Assembly: GCF_028993615.1 (NCBI RefSeq) | Contig: NZ_CP118632.1 | Span: 2,232,001 to 2,296,000, forward strand | Source: Herbaspirillum sp. WKF16 | GTDB lineage: Bacteria; Pseudomonadota; Gammaproteobacteria; Burkholderiales; Burkholderiaceae_D | DNA length: 64,000 bases | Direction of reading: 5' to 3' | Part shown: positions 16,152 through 26,175 of the stretch, one piece after another | How positions within the stretch are numbered: position 1 is the stretch's first letter | Layout: each line of letters begins with the position of its first letter | The notes under the pieces: model-generated | What the model was told of the DNA's origin: nothing | Database searches by the model: none | What the model saw: the letters and a program-made list of their open reading frames with translations, nothing else | Position numbers and translations under genes: made by a program

Positions 16152-17505
16152 GGCGGCGATGGTGCCGCAGCGGCAGGGTGATCTGGACCACCAGGCCGCC
16201 ATGCGTTTCTTCATGGCCCTTGAGCACCAGCTTGCCGTTGTGGCGCAGCACGATGCGGTTGACGATGGCCAGGCCCAGGCCAGAGCCGTTGGCCTGGCTG
16301 CGCGCGATCTCCAACCGGGTGAAGGGGCGCAGCAGGCGTTCGCATTCGCTGTCGGGAACGCCGGGGCCATGGTCGCCGATTTCCACCACCACGCTATGTC
16401 CCTCGATGCGGCTGCGCAAGTCGATCTCGGCGCAATCGGTGCCGGGCGTCTTGCCGTAGCGGCGCGCGTTCTCCACCAGGTTGCTGAACACCCGCGCCAG
16501 TTCGGTGCCGTTGCCGGCCACTTCCGCGGAGGGCGCGATGTCGGTGCTGATCTTCACGTCGGAGAGACGGGTGGCGTTGGCGGCGACATCCTGCAGTAAG
16601 GCTCCGAGGTCGATGGGATCCAGGCTGCCGGCATCGAAGGGTTTGGCGTAGTCGAGGAACTGGCCGATGATGCTGTCCATCTGGGCCAGGTCCAGGTGCA
16701 TGCCGTCGCGCGATTCGTCGGAGAGGTTGGCCATTTCGACTTCCAGCTGCATGCGCGCCAGCGGCGTGCGCAGGTCGTGCGAGATGCCGGCCAGGATCAG
16801 CGCGCGGTCGGATTCGACGCGGTTCAGGTCGGCCACCATCTGGTTGAAGCTGCGATTGGCTTCCTCGATCTCGGTCGGCCCGGACTCGGGCAGCGGCTCG
16901 GTCGGCCGGCCCTTGGCGATGGCGCGCGCGGCGGCCGTCAGGCGCGCCAGCGGCTGGTTGATCAGGGTCGAGATGAACACCGCGCCGATCAGCGACAGGA
17001 ACAGCGCGATCGAGCCCCAGCCCAGCCACTGCAAGCCGGAGGTGCGGTCCAGGCGGCCGCGGTCGAGCATCAGCCAGTACTTGTCGTCGTCGATGTTGAA
17101 ACTGATCCAGAAGCCTTCGACGTCGTTGACGCTGGAGGCGAACAAGGTGTTCTCGTCCAGCGACTGGCGCACGTAGTACTCAAGCTCGGGAACGATGGGG
17201 GAGTCTTCCGGCGGGACGATCTTGTCAGTCTTCTCCAGCGGGTAGATGCGGATGCCCTCGTTGCTGGCCAGGTCGAACAGCAGCTCGCGCCGCATCTCGG
17301 GCGCCGAGTGGGTCAGCGCCGCACGGGTGATGGTGACCACCGAGACGATCTGCGCGGCCAGCTGTTCGGCGCGCGGGCCGCGTTCGACCATGCGGAAGCT
17401 GGCCACCCACGCCACCATGCTGGCGGTGATCAGGAAGGTCAACAGGAAGAAGGTGCGCCAGAACAGGCCGTTGCTGAACCATCCTGATTGGGAGCGGACT
17501 TTCAT
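16144..17505 (-). CDS. envZ: EnvZ-family sensor histidine kinase
   Basis: The 453-residue inner-membrane kinase has an N-terminal membrane helix (residues about 15-38), a periplasmic loop of about 115 residues, a second helix (about 160-180), HAMP, then the H-box AGISHDLRTPLARMQLEVEM. The catalytic domain shows VFSNLVENARRYG (N box), GDHGPGVP (G1) and GSGLGLAIVNRI (G2). The H-box is of the EnvZ type. ATG 17505 (MKVRSQSGWF) is chosen over the TTG two codons upstream. It lies 43 bases downstream of the ompR-type regulator and overlaps an FlhE-like gene. Osmosensing is the family assumption; the signal here is unknown. Confidence 0.9.
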   Translation of the reverse strand: MKVRSQSGWFSNGLFWRTFFLLTFLITASMVAWVASFRMVERGPRAEQLAAQIVSVVTITRAALTHSAPEMRRELLFDLASNEGIRIYPLEKTDKIVPPEDSPIVPELEYYVRQSLDENTLFASSVNDVEGFWISFNIDDDKYWLMLDRGRLDRTSGLQWLGWGSIALFLSLIGAVFISTLINQPLARLTAAARAIAKGRPTEPLPESGPTEIEEANRSFNQMVADLNRVESDRALILAGISHDLRTPLARMQLEVEMANLSDESRDGMHLDLAQMDSIIGQFLDYAKPFDAGSLDPIDLGALLQDVAANATRLSDVKISTDIAPSAEVAGNGTELARVFSNLVENARRYGKTPGTDCAEIDLRSRIEGHSVVVEIGDHGPGVPDSECERLLRPFTRLEIARSQANGSGLGLAIVNRIVLRHNGKLVLKGHEETHGGLVVQITLPLRHHRRHG

Positions 17506-17548
17506 CGGCAAGCGGCCTGCGGGTCAGCGTTGGAATGCAAGCGGGGAA

Positions 17549-18310
17549 TCAGCGCGGCTTCCCTTCGGGGATGAAGACGTAGCCCAGGCCCCAGACGGTC
17601 TGGATGTAGAGCGGGTTGGCCGGGTCCGGTTCGATCAGCTTGCGCAGGCGCGAGATCTGCACGTCCAGGCTGCGGTCGAACACTTCATATTCGCGGCCGC
17701 GCGCCATTTCCATCAGCTTCTCGCGCGACAGCGGCTGGCGCGCGTTGCGGGCGAACACCTTGAGCACCGAGAATTCGCCGGTGGTCAGCGAAATGCTCTC
17801 GCCGTTCTTCTTCAGGGTGCGGGTGCCGAGGTCCAGCAGGAAGTCGCCGAATTCGAAGGTCTCCGGCGTTTCCGACGGCGCGCCGGGCAGTTCTTCCGGG
17901 CCTTTGCGGCGCAGAACGGCATTGATGCGCGCCACCAGCTCGCGCGGGTTGAAGGGCTTGGGCAGGTAGTCGTCGGCGCCCATCTCGAGGCCGATGATGC
18001 GATCCACGTCCTCGCCCTTGGCGGTCAGCATGATGATCGGGGTCTGGTCGCCGGCGCCGCGCAGGCGGCGGCAGATGGCCAGGCCGTCTTCGCCCGGCAG
18101 CATCAGGTCGAGCACCAGCAGGTCGTAGCGCTCGCGGATCCACAGCTTGTTCATGGCCTGCGCGTTTTCCGCGGTCACCACGTTGAAGCCTTGTTCGGTG
18201 AGATAGCGTCGCAGCAGGTCGCGCAGGCGGATATCGTCATCCACCACCAACACTTTGAATTGATTGGCGGATGTTGTCGTATTAGTATTGTTGCCGTTGG
18301 TCGAGTTCAT
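17549..18310 (-). CDS. ompR: OmpR-family response regulator
   Basis: The 253-residue regulator opens with an Asn/Thr-rich tail (MNSTNGNNTNTTTSANQ) before the receiver. The receiver has VLVVDDDIRLRDLL, the phospho-acceptor in LVLDLMLPGEDG and the conserved K in PKPFNPRELVARI. The C-terminal winged helix shows VFDRSLDVQISRLRKLIE and IQTVWGLGYVF. It is the first gene of an ompR-envZ-FlhE-like operon. The ATG at 18310 is used; an in-frame upstream start would add 18 atypical residues. Confidence 0.92.
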   Translation of the reverse strand: MNSTNGNNTNTTTSANQFKVLVVDDDIRLRDLLRRYLTEQGFNVVTAENAQAMNKLWIRERYDLLVLDLMLPGEDGLAICRRLRGAGDQTPIIMLTAKGEDVDRIIGLEMGADDYLPKPFNPRELVARINAVLRRKGPEELPGAPSETPETFEFGDFLLDLGTRTLKKNGESISLTTGEFSVLKVFARNARQPLSREKLMEMARGREYEVFDRSLDVQISRLRKLIEPDPANPLYIQTVWGLGYVFIPEGKPR

Positions 18311-18492
18311 GGTGCCTATGGTAGCGTCTTCGCGATTTAGAGCAAGTCGCGGTCGACTATTCATTACAAACTGTTACATCCCTTACCTTAATCATCTTAT
18401 ACCATCGCGGCCTGCGGCCTACACTGGAATCGAGTCGAACGTAACCCCAAAAGTATCCTGAATTTGATTCCTGCATCGGTGAAAAACGCGTT

Positions 18493-18774
18493 ATGAAGAT
18501 TGCTGTCGTCAACAAGCTCTGTCTGGCCGCATGGCTGGCGCTGGGAGCGGTAGCCGCCTCGCTGGCGGCCCCACCGCAAGGCGGCCGGCCGATGTCGGGT
18601 GCGCAGGGCGAGTTTCGCCAGCGCGGCGGCGAGTTCAATGCCCAGGATCACCGCAACCAGATGGCCGCCGAACAGGAGCAGCGCCGGGCCGGAAAACTGA
18701 GTCCCGACGAGCGCCGCGAACTGCGTCGGCAGATCAACGAAGCAGGCCAGGACATCTACCGCGTCAAGCGCTGA
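18493..18774 (+). CDS. Small exported protein, unknown function
   Basis: The 93-residue protein has a signal peptide (MKIAVVNKLCLAAWLALGAV, cleavage near SLAA). The mature region is charged and Gln/Arg-rich, with a C-terminal helix KLSPDERRELRRQINEAGQDIY that recurs in small Burkholderiales exported proteins. No catalytic motif is visible. It stands alone, divergent from ompR, and is followed by a strong bidirectional terminator. The shared 182-base upstream region with ompR makes regulation by OmpR conceivable. Confidence that it is a gene is moderate to good; function is unknown. Confidence 0.7.
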   Translation: MKIAVVNKLCLAAWLALGAVAASLAAPPQGGRPMSGAQGEFRQRGGEFNAQDHRNQMAAEQEQRRAGKLSPDERRELRRQINEAGQDIYRVKR

Positions 18775-18858
18775 AGATTGACCAGCGGAAACTGCGGCGG
18801 CCCGTTTGCATCAGATCGTATGCGCGCCACAACGTTCAAGCGGTAATTTTATGAAAAG

Positions 18859-18892
18859 AAAAAGCCCGGACGAAATCCCGTCCGGGCTTTTT
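18859..18892. terminator. Strong bidirectional intrinsic terminator
   Basis: A perfect 9-bp GC stem (GCCCGGACG with CGTCCGGGC) is extended by A5/T5 on its flanks. It serves the small exported protein gene on the plus strand and the ABC permease gene on the minus strand. Confidence 0.9.
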
Positions 18893-18920
18893 CATTTTGC
18901 GCGTGACATCCGTCGCGGCC

Positions 18921-19580
18921 TCAGGCTTCGTGCGCCTTCCCGAGCTTCTTCTCCAGCCGGTGCTGCAAGGCTTCGAACCCCAGGCTGAGGATCCAGTAAA
19001 TGCCCGCCGCAGCGATGTAGAGCGGCAGCGGTCGGAAGGTCACGGCGATCACTTCCTTGGTGGCCAGCATCAGTTCGGTCACCGTGATGACCGACACCAG
19101 CGAGGTGTCCTTGATCAGGCTGATCAGCGTGTTGCTCATGGCAGGCACGGCGATGCGCACCGCCTGCGGCACGATGATGAAGCGCAGCGTCTGGAAATAC
19201 GGCAGCCCGATGCTGTAGGCGGCATTCCACTGGCCGCGCGTCACGCCCAGGATGGCGCCGCGCAGGCTCTCCGAAAGATAGGCGCCCGCGTTCAGGCTCA
19301 GCGTGAGCACGCCCGCCGTCAGCGGTGAGAACTCGATGCCGATGCTGGGCAAGCCGTAGTACACCACGAAGATCTGCACCAGCAGCGGCGTGCCGCGCAT
19401 CAGGCTGACGTAGACCGCGGCCGGCCAGTGGATCGGGCGCCACGGCACGATGCGCGCCACGGCCAGCACGAACCCCAGCACCAGGCCGCCCAGCATCGAG
19501 GCCAGCGCGAACAGCAGGGTGTAGCCCACGCCTTTCATGAGCGTGGGGCCGGCTTGCTGCAGCAGTTCGAGGATTTCCAT
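18921..19580 (-). CDS. Polar amino-acid ABC transporter permease (His/Glu/Cys type)
   Basis: The 219-residue inner-membrane permease has about five hydrophobic segments. Its EAA loop reads YSIGLPYFQTLRFIIVPQAVRIAVPAMSN, the HisM/TcyB type. GTPLLVQIFVVYYGLP near residue 70 is typical of cystine/polar amino acid permeases. It lies downstream of its likely binding protein, with an intrinsic-terminator-like hairpin between them. No ATPase gene is adjacent on either side, so the transporter must use one encoded elsewhere or have lost it. Confidence 0.92.
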   Translation of the reverse strand: MEILELLQQAGPTLMKGVGYTLLFALASMLGGLVLGFVLAVARIVPWRPIHWPAAVYVSLMRGTPLLVQIFVVYYGLPSIGIEFSPLTAGVLTLSLNAGAYLSESLRGAILGVTRGQWNAAYSIGLPYFQTLRFIIVPQAVRIAVPAMSNTLISLIKDTSLVSVITVTELMLATKEVIAVTFRPLPLYIAAAGIYWILSLGFEALQHRLEKKLGKAHEA

Positions 19581-19593
19581 AAGAATTCGATAT

Positions 19594-19622
19594 AAAAAAT
19601 TATCCCCGCGATGCGGGGATAA
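19594..19622 (-). terminator. Intercistronic terminator/attenuator between binding protein and permease
   Basis: A perfect 10-bp inverted repeat (TTATCCCCGC with GCGGGGATAA, 3-base loop) is followed on the minus strand by six T residues. It sits 44 bases after the binding-protein stop codon and would reduce permease expression relative to the binding protein. Confidence 0.75.
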
Positions 19623-19666
19623 CTCTGCTTCGATACGGAGACCGGCCAGCCTGGCCGGCGCGCCGC

Positions 19667-20470
19667 TTATTGTGCTTTCGGCGGCTGGCTGACGTCAATG
19701 CCGAACCACTTCTCGGAAGCCTGCTTGAAGCTGCCGTCGGCCTTGATGTCGGCCAGGGCCTTGTTCAGCGCGGCCTTGAATTCCGGATTGTCCCTGCGCA
19801 GCGGGATGCCGATCTTGTCGACCGCGCCCACCGGGCTGCCGCCCTTGAGCGGCAGTTTGGTCGACTTCAGGATGTAGCTCACCAGCAGGCTGTCGTTCAA
19901 CGCGGCGTCGATACGGCCGGCAGCCAGGTCGGCCAGGTATTCAGGCGAACCGGGGTAGGTGCGCACGTCGATGCCCGGCACGCTCTTGGCCTTCTGTTCG
20001 AAGTTGGTGCCCTGGCCCAGGCCGAGTTTCTTGCCCTTCAGGTCTTCCAGGCTCTTGAACTGGCGGGTCTCATCCTTGCGCACGATCAGCTGGGCGCTGG
20101 AGAGGGTGTACGGATCGGAGAAGTCGAAGGCCTTCTGGCGCTCGTCGGTGATGCCGACCTGGTTGATGATCACGTCATACTTGCCGGCGCCCAGGCCTGC
20201 CAGGATGCCGCTCCACTCGGTGGTGGTGAATTCCGGCTTGACGCCCAGCTTGGCCGCCAGCAGGTTGGCCACGTCCACTTCAAAACCGGTCAGCTGGCCG
20301 GTCTTGGGATCCTTGAAGTTGAACGGGGGATAGTTGCCTTCCAGCGCCACCTTCAGGGTGCCGCGGCTCTTCACGGTTTGCAGCAGGTCGGCGGCGGAGG
20401 CCGACAGGCTCGATGCCAGCAGGGTCGCGCCGGCGGCTGCCAGCAGCCATGTCTTGAAATTCTTGTTCAT
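19667..20470 (-). CDS. Polar amino-acid ABC transporter substrate-binding protein
   Basis: The 267-residue periplasmic protein has a signal peptide (MNKNFKTWLLAAAGATLL, cleavage near ASA). It belongs to family 3 solute-binding proteins: GTLKVALEGNYPPFNF, TGFEVDVANLLAAKLG and ITDERQKAFDFSDPY are the classic blocks. The TcyJ/FliY (cystine) or TcyK-like group is the closest by eye, but the ligand is not determined. ATG 20470 follows an AAGGACG ribosome-binding site. The permease lies downstream past a terminator-like hairpin. Inverted repeats lie upstream at 20556-20602. Confidence 0.92.
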   Translation of the reverse strand: MNKNFKTWLLAAAGATLLASSLSASAADLLQTVKSRGTLKVALEGNYPPFNFKDPKTGQLTGFEVDVANLLAAKLGVKPEFTTTEWSGILAGLGAGKYDVIINQVGITDERQKAFDFSDPYTLSSAQLIVRKDETRQFKSLEDLKGKKLGLGQGTNFEQKAKSVPGIDVRTYPGSPEYLADLAAGRIDAALNDSLLVSYILKSTKLPLKGGSPVGAVDKIGIPLRRDNPEFKAALNKALADIKADGSFKQASEKWFGIDVSQPPKAQ

Positions 20471-20555
20471 CGCATGCGTCCTTTCAGAGTGAGTGCTGCG
20501 GAAAAAGCAGCCAGGCCGCAATGATGCCTTCGTTTTGGCAAAGTTCAAGGGCCTG

Positions 20556-20602
20556 CTACATACATTCATGTAGGAAGCTTATGCAGCGATGCGCAAGCTT
20601 CC
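20556..20602. promoter_or_regulatory. Two adjacent inverted repeats between yheS and the binding-protein gene
   Basis: CTACAT-6-ATGTAG (20556-20573) lies next to GGAAGCTT-14-AAGCTTCC (20573-20602); both are perfect. The second is close to the yheS stop and may be a 3' hairpin, although it has no T tract. The first is placed like an operator for the amino-acid binding-protein gene. Confidence 0.4.
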
Positions 20603-20614
20603 GGGGCCGGCGGC

Positions 20615-22606
20615 TCAGGCTTGCAACTGCTCCAGCGCGTCCTGCTGTTCCAGCCATTCGTTCTCCAGCTGGTCGAGCTCCTTGGCGCAGTACGCCTGGT
20701 CGGTGATCAGGGTCTTCAGTTCTTCCTTGTTGGCGGCGTCGTAGATGTCCGGGCTGGCCAGGCGCGCGTCGATCCCGGCCTTGCGCGCATTGAGCTTGGC
20801 GATCTGTTCGTCGAGCCGCTTGATGCGCTGCTCGATGGGTTTTTTCAGCGCCGACATCTTCTGCCGCTGCTCGGCTTCCAGGCGCTTTTGCTCCTTGCGG
20901 TCCACCGCCGAGGCGGCCTCGCCCGCGGCCACGGCGGCGGCCGTCGCCTTGGATGGCAGCGGCGCGGTGTCCGCGCCTTCGCTGCGCGCGGCCAGCTTGG
21001 TCTTGAACAGCCAGTCCTTGTAGTCGTCGAGGTCGCCGTCGAAATCTTGCAGCTTGCCGTCGGCCACGATCAGGAACTGGTCGGTGGTGGCGCGCAGCAG
21101 GTGGCGATCGTGGGACACCAGGACCAGGGTGCCTTCGAACTGGGCCAGCGCCATGGTCAGCGCTTCGCGCGTTTCCAGGTCGAGGTGGTTGGTCGGTTCG
21201 TCCAGCAGCAGCAGGTTGGGGCGTTGCCACACGATCAGCGCCAGCGCCAGGCGCGCCTTCTCGCCGCCGGAAAACGGCGCGATCGAGGAGCTGGCCATGG
21301 TGCCGTTGAAATTGAAGCTGCCGAGGAAGTTGCGCAGCTCCTGCTCGCGCACATCCGGCGCCAGGCGCGCCAGATGCCACAGCGGCGATTCGTCGTGGCG
21401 CAGCATCTCGACCTGGTGCTGGGCGAAGTAGCCGATCACCAGTCCCTTGCCCAGCCGGGCGGTGCCGGAGAGCGGGTCGATCTCGCCGGCCACGGTCTTG
21501 ATCAGGGTCGACTTGCCGGCGCCGTTCACGCCCAGCAGGCCGATGCGCTGGCCGCTTTGCAGCGAGAAGTCGATGCCGCGCACGATGATCTTCTCTTCAT
21601 CGGGTTCGCTACCCTGGCCGGCGATGCGATAGCCGGCGTTGACCTTCTCCATCACCAGCAGCGGATTGGGCGCCGACAATGGCTCACGGAACTCGAACGA
21701 GAACTCGGCCGCCGCGCGCAGCGGCGCCAGCTCCTCCATCTTGGACAAGGCCTTCATGCGGCTCTGCGCCTGGCGTGCCTTGGTGGCCTTGGCCTTGAAG
21801 CGGTCGATGAAGGATTGCAGGTGGGCGCGCTGGCGCTGCTGCTTCTCGATCATGCCGGCCATCAGCTCCAGCTGGGCCGAACGCTGGCGCTCGAAGGCCG
21901 AGTAGTTGCCGGAGTAGCGCTTGAGCTTGCGGTCGTCGATGTGAACGATCACGTTCACTACGCCGTCGAGGAAATCGCGATCGTGGGAAATGATCAGCAG
22001 CGTGCCGGGATAGCGCTTCAGCCAGTCTTCCAGCCAGATGATGGCGTCCAGGTCCAGGTGGTTGGTCGGCTCGTCCAGCAGCAGCAGGTCGGACGGGCAC
22101 ATCAGCGCCTGCGCCAGGTTCAGGCGCATGCGCCAGCCGCCCGAGAAGCTGGCCACCGGCCGCGCCATCTGTTCCAGCGAGAAGCCCAGGCCCAGCAGCA
22201 GCTGTTCGGCGCGCGAGCGCACGGTATAGGCGTCGGCGTCGGCCAGCCCGGTATGCAGCTCGGCGATACGGTTGCCGTCATGGGCGCCGTCGGGCTGGGC
22301 TTCGGCCTCGGCCAGCGCGGCCTCCAACTGGCGCAGGTGGACGTCGCCGTCGATGGCGTATTCGATCGCCGCGCGGTCGAGCGCGGGCGTCTCTTGCGCC
22401 ACGTACGCCATGCGCCATTTGGCGGGGAAATCGACGTCGCCCTGGTCGGCATGCAGTTCGCCGCGCAGCATGGCGAAGAGGCTGGATTTGCCGGCGCCGT
22501 TGGCGCCGATCAGGCCGATCTTGTCGCCCGGGTTGAGCGTGAGGTCGACCTTCTCCAGCAGCGGCTTGACGCCGCGCTGGAGGGAAACTTGCTGGAAACG
22601 GATCAT
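20615..22606 (-). CDS. yheS: ABC-F family ATPase, YheS-like
   Basis: The 663-residue soluble protein has two ABC domains in tandem. The first has Walker A GANGAGKSS, signature SFSGGWRMR and LLLDEPTNHLD. The second has GVNGAGKST, FSGGEKARLA and LLLDEPTNHLD. A charged interdomain linker (KQQRQRAHLQSFIDRFKAKATKARQAQSR) and a C-terminal coiled coil (about residues 570-660) complete the YheS-type architecture. There are no membrane segments. ABC-F proteins act on the ribosome to relieve stalled or non-productive elongation states. It lies 31 bases downstream of prmB, a ribosomal-protein methyltransferase, probably in one operon. Confidence 0.93.
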   Translation of the reverse strand: MIRFQQVSLQRGVKPLLEKVDLTLNPGDKIGLIGANGAGKSSLFAMLRGELHADQGDVDFPAKWRMAYVAQETPALDRAAIEYAIDGDVHLRQLEAALAEAEAQPDGAHDGNRIAELHTGLADADAYTVRSRAEQLLLGLGFSLEQMARPVASFSGGWRMRLNLAQALMCPSDLLLLDEPTNHLDLDAIIWLEDWLKRYPGTLLIISHDRDFLDGVVNVIVHIDDRKLKRYSGNYSAFERQRSAQLELMAGMIEKQQRQRAHLQSFIDRFKAKATKARQAQSRMKALSKMEELAPLRAAAEFSFEFREPLSAPNPLLVMEKVNAGYRIAGQGSEPDEEKIIVRGIDFSLQSGQRIGLLGVNGAGKSTLIKTVAGEIDPLSGTARLGKGLVIGYFAQHQVEMLRHDESPLWHLARLAPDVREQELRNFLGSFNFNGTMASSSIAPFSGGEKARLALALIVWQRPNLLLLDEPTNHLDLETREALTMALAQFEGTLVLVSHDRHLLRATTDQFLIVADGKLQDFDGDLDDYKDWLFKTKLAARSEGADTAPLPSKATAAAVAAGEAASAVDRKEQKRLEAEQRQKMSALKKPIEQRIKRLDEQIAKLNARKAGIDARLASPDIYDAANKEELKTLITDQAYCAKELDQLENEWLEQQDALEQLQA

Positions 22607-22637
22607 CGGTGAATCATCATCAGGGAGAGCCCGGGGC

Positions 22638-23528
22638 TCAGCCCAGTTGCAGTTGTTCGGCGGTGACCAGGAACACCATGTCGTCGCCGGCGCTGGTGGT
22701 CATCCAGGTCAGTTCCAGTTCAGGGAAGGCGGCCTCGGCGAATTCACGCTCGTTGCCGATCTCCACCACCAGCACGCCGTTCTCGGTGAGGCGCTCGGCG
22801 GCGCCGGCCACGATCTTGCGCACCAGGTCCATGCCGTCCTCGCCGCCGGCCAGCGCCAGTTGCGGCTCGCGCAGGTATTCCGGCGGCAGCTTGGCCATCG
22901 AGCCGGAATTCACGTAGGGCGGATTGCTGATGATCAGGTCGTACTTGCGCGGCGCCAACTGGGTGTAGAGGTCGGACTCGACCAGCGTGATGCGGTCCTG
23001 CAGCTGGTAGTCGGCCACATTCCTGTGCGCCACTTCCAGGGCCTGCGCAGAGATGTCGACGGCGTCGATCCTGGCATTTGGGAAGGCGTCGGCCAGCAGG
23101 ATGGGCAGGCAGCCGGAGCCGGTGCACAGGTCCAGCACGTTGCCGATCTCTTCGGGATCCTGGATCCATGGCGCGAAGTGCTGCGGCAGCAGTTCGGCGA
23201 TGAAGGAGCGCGGCACGATCACGCGCTCGTCCACGTAGAAGCGGTAGGCGCCCAGCCATGCCTCGTTGGTGATGTAGGCGGCCGGTACGCGATCCTTGCT
23301 GCGGCGTTCGATCACGCTCATCACGGCGGCGATTTCCTCGGGCAAGAGGCGGGCGTCGAGGAAAGGATCGAGCTGGTCCAGCGGCAGCTTCAAGGTGTGC
23401 AGGATCAGGTAGGCGGCCTCGTCGAAGGCATTGCTGCTGCCGTGGCCGAAGAACAGCTGCTCGGTGTTGAAGCGGGTCACGGCGTAGCGCAGGAGGTCGC
23501 GTACGGTGGCGAAGGTATTGGCGGTCAT
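22638..23528 (-). CDS. prmB: 50S ribosomal protein L3 N5-glutamine methyltransferase
   Basis: The 296-residue SAM-dependent methyltransferase modifies a glutamine of ribosomal protein L3. SAM-binding LDLCTGSGCLPI and the catalytic NPPYV tetrapeptide are present. The N-terminal helical domain (YAVTRFNTEQLFFGHGSSNAFDEA) is PrmB-specific and separates it from PrmC. It is followed by yheS and preceded by a 175-base gap that contains a repetitive extragenic-type element and then dapE. Confidence 0.95.
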   Translation of the reverse strand: MTANTFATVRDLLRYAVTRFNTEQLFFGHGSSNAFDEAAYLILHTLKLPLDQLDPFLDARLLPEEIAAVMSVIERRSKDRVPAAYITNEAWLGAYRFYVDERVIVPRSFIAELLPQHFAPWIQDPEEIGNVLDLCTGSGCLPILLADAFPNARIDAVDISAQALEVAHRNVADYQLQDRITLVESDLYTQLAPRKYDLIISNPPYVNSGSMAKLPPEYLREPQLALAGGEDGMDLVRKIVAGAAERLTENGVLVVEIGNEREFAEAAFPELELTWMTTSAGDDMVFLVTAEQLQLG

Positions 23529-23579
23529 GGTGTTGATCTCTTGGTGAGCGTGATCGCTTCGGCAATCTTTGTTTCACTT

Positions 23580-23666
23580 CCGTCGTCCTGACGAAAACCG
23601 GAACCCAGCGACGTTCGTTGCGTATCGAAAAACGTCACTGGATCCCCGCTTTCGCGGGGACGACGG
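23580..23666. repeat. REP/BIME-like imperfect inverted repeat pair
   Basis: Two 36-base arms (23580-23615 and 23631-23666) are imperfect reverse complements separated by 15 bases. The right arm contains GGATCCCCGCTTTCGCGGGG, itself a hairpin. This core resembles the very common extragenic repeats of Burkholderiales and other proteobacteria. It lies between dapE and prmB on the minus-strand unit. No second copy was noticed in this window. Confidence 0.7.
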
Positions 23667-23703
23667 CAAAAGGGCGGGCGTATCCCGGCTTGGCGAGCGG
23701 GCC

Positions 23704-25193
<1,490 letters not shown>

Positions 25194-25271
25194 GCGTTCG
25201 TCCTTAGAACACGACGCCGCGCCGGTGTGCGAGACAGCCGGCGCGGCGCGAGGTACTACGGGCGTCGGTGA

Positions 25272-26108
25272 TTACTCGCCGCGCAGCAGTTCGTTGATCG
25301 AGGTCTTCGAGCGGGTCTGGGCGTCGACCTTCTTGACGATGATCGCGGCGTACAGGCTGTACTTGCCGTCCTTGGACGGCAGGTTGCCCGGCACCACGAC
25401 CGAGCCGGCCGGCACGCGGCCGTAGTGCACTTCACCGGTTTCGCGATCGTAGATCTTGGTCGACTGGCCGATGTACACGCCCATCGACAGCACCGAGTTC
25501 TCTTCGATGATCACGCCTTCCACGACTTCCGAACGGGCGCCGATGAAGCAGTTGTCTTCGATGATGACCGGGCCGGCCTGCACCGGCTCCAGCACGCCGC
25601 CGATGCCGACGCCGCCGGACAGGTGGACGTTCTTGCCGATCTGCGCGGCCGAGCCGACGGTGGCCCAGGTGTCGACCATGGCGCCTTCATCGACGTAGGC
25701 GCCGATGTTGACGTAGGAGGGCATCAGCACCACGTTCCTGCCGATGAAGGAGCCATGGCGGGCGACCGCCGGCGGCACCACGCGGAAGCCGCCACGGGCG
25801 AAATCTTCAGCGGTGTAGTTGGCGAACTTGGTCGGGACCTTGTCGTAGAACTGCGGATAGCCGGGCGCGCCCGACGAGACCACGACGTTGTCTTCCAGGC
25901 GGAAGGACAGCAGGATGGCCTTCTTCACCCATTGGTTGACTTCCCACTGGCCGACGCCTTGGCGATTGGCGACGCGCAGGGTGCCATCGTTCAGGCCGGA
26001 GATCACTTCGGCCACCGCATTGCGGATGTCGGCGGGAGCGGACTTCGGGGACAGGCTGGCGCGGTCTTCCCACGCCTGATCGATGATTTGCTGAATGGAC
26101 TGTGTCAT
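25272..26108 (-). CDS. dapD: 2,3,4,5-tetrahydropyridine-2,6-dicarboxylate N-succinyltransferase
   Basis: The 278-residue enzyme uses succinyl-CoA to succinylate tetrahydrodipicolinate. A helical N-terminal domain is followed by a left-handed beta-helix of hexapeptide repeats ([26 protein letters not shown] and on). The family signature [11 protein letters not shown] is present. ATG 26108 ([19 protein letters not shown]) is the standard start. It lies between dapC and the arsC-like gene. Confidence 0.97.
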   Translation of the reverse strand: MTQSIQQIIDQAWEDRASLSPKSAPADIRNAVAEVISGLNDGTLRVANRQGVGQWEVNQWVKKAILLSFRLEDNVVVSSGAPGYPQFYDKVPTKFANYTAEDFARGGFRVVPPAVARHGSFIGRNVVLMPSYVNIGAYVDEGAMVDTWATVGSAAQIGKNVHLSGGVGIGGVLEPVQAGPVIIEDNCFIGARSEVVEGVIIEENSVLSMGVYIGQSTKIYDRETGEVHYGRVPAGSVVVPGNLPSKDGKYSLYAAIIVKKVDAQTRSKTSINELLRGE

Positions 26109-26175
26109 GTTGATATCTATGAGCGTTGGGTGAAAAATAAAGATGCGATAAAAATGCGAATGGGGTTCGGGCGGC

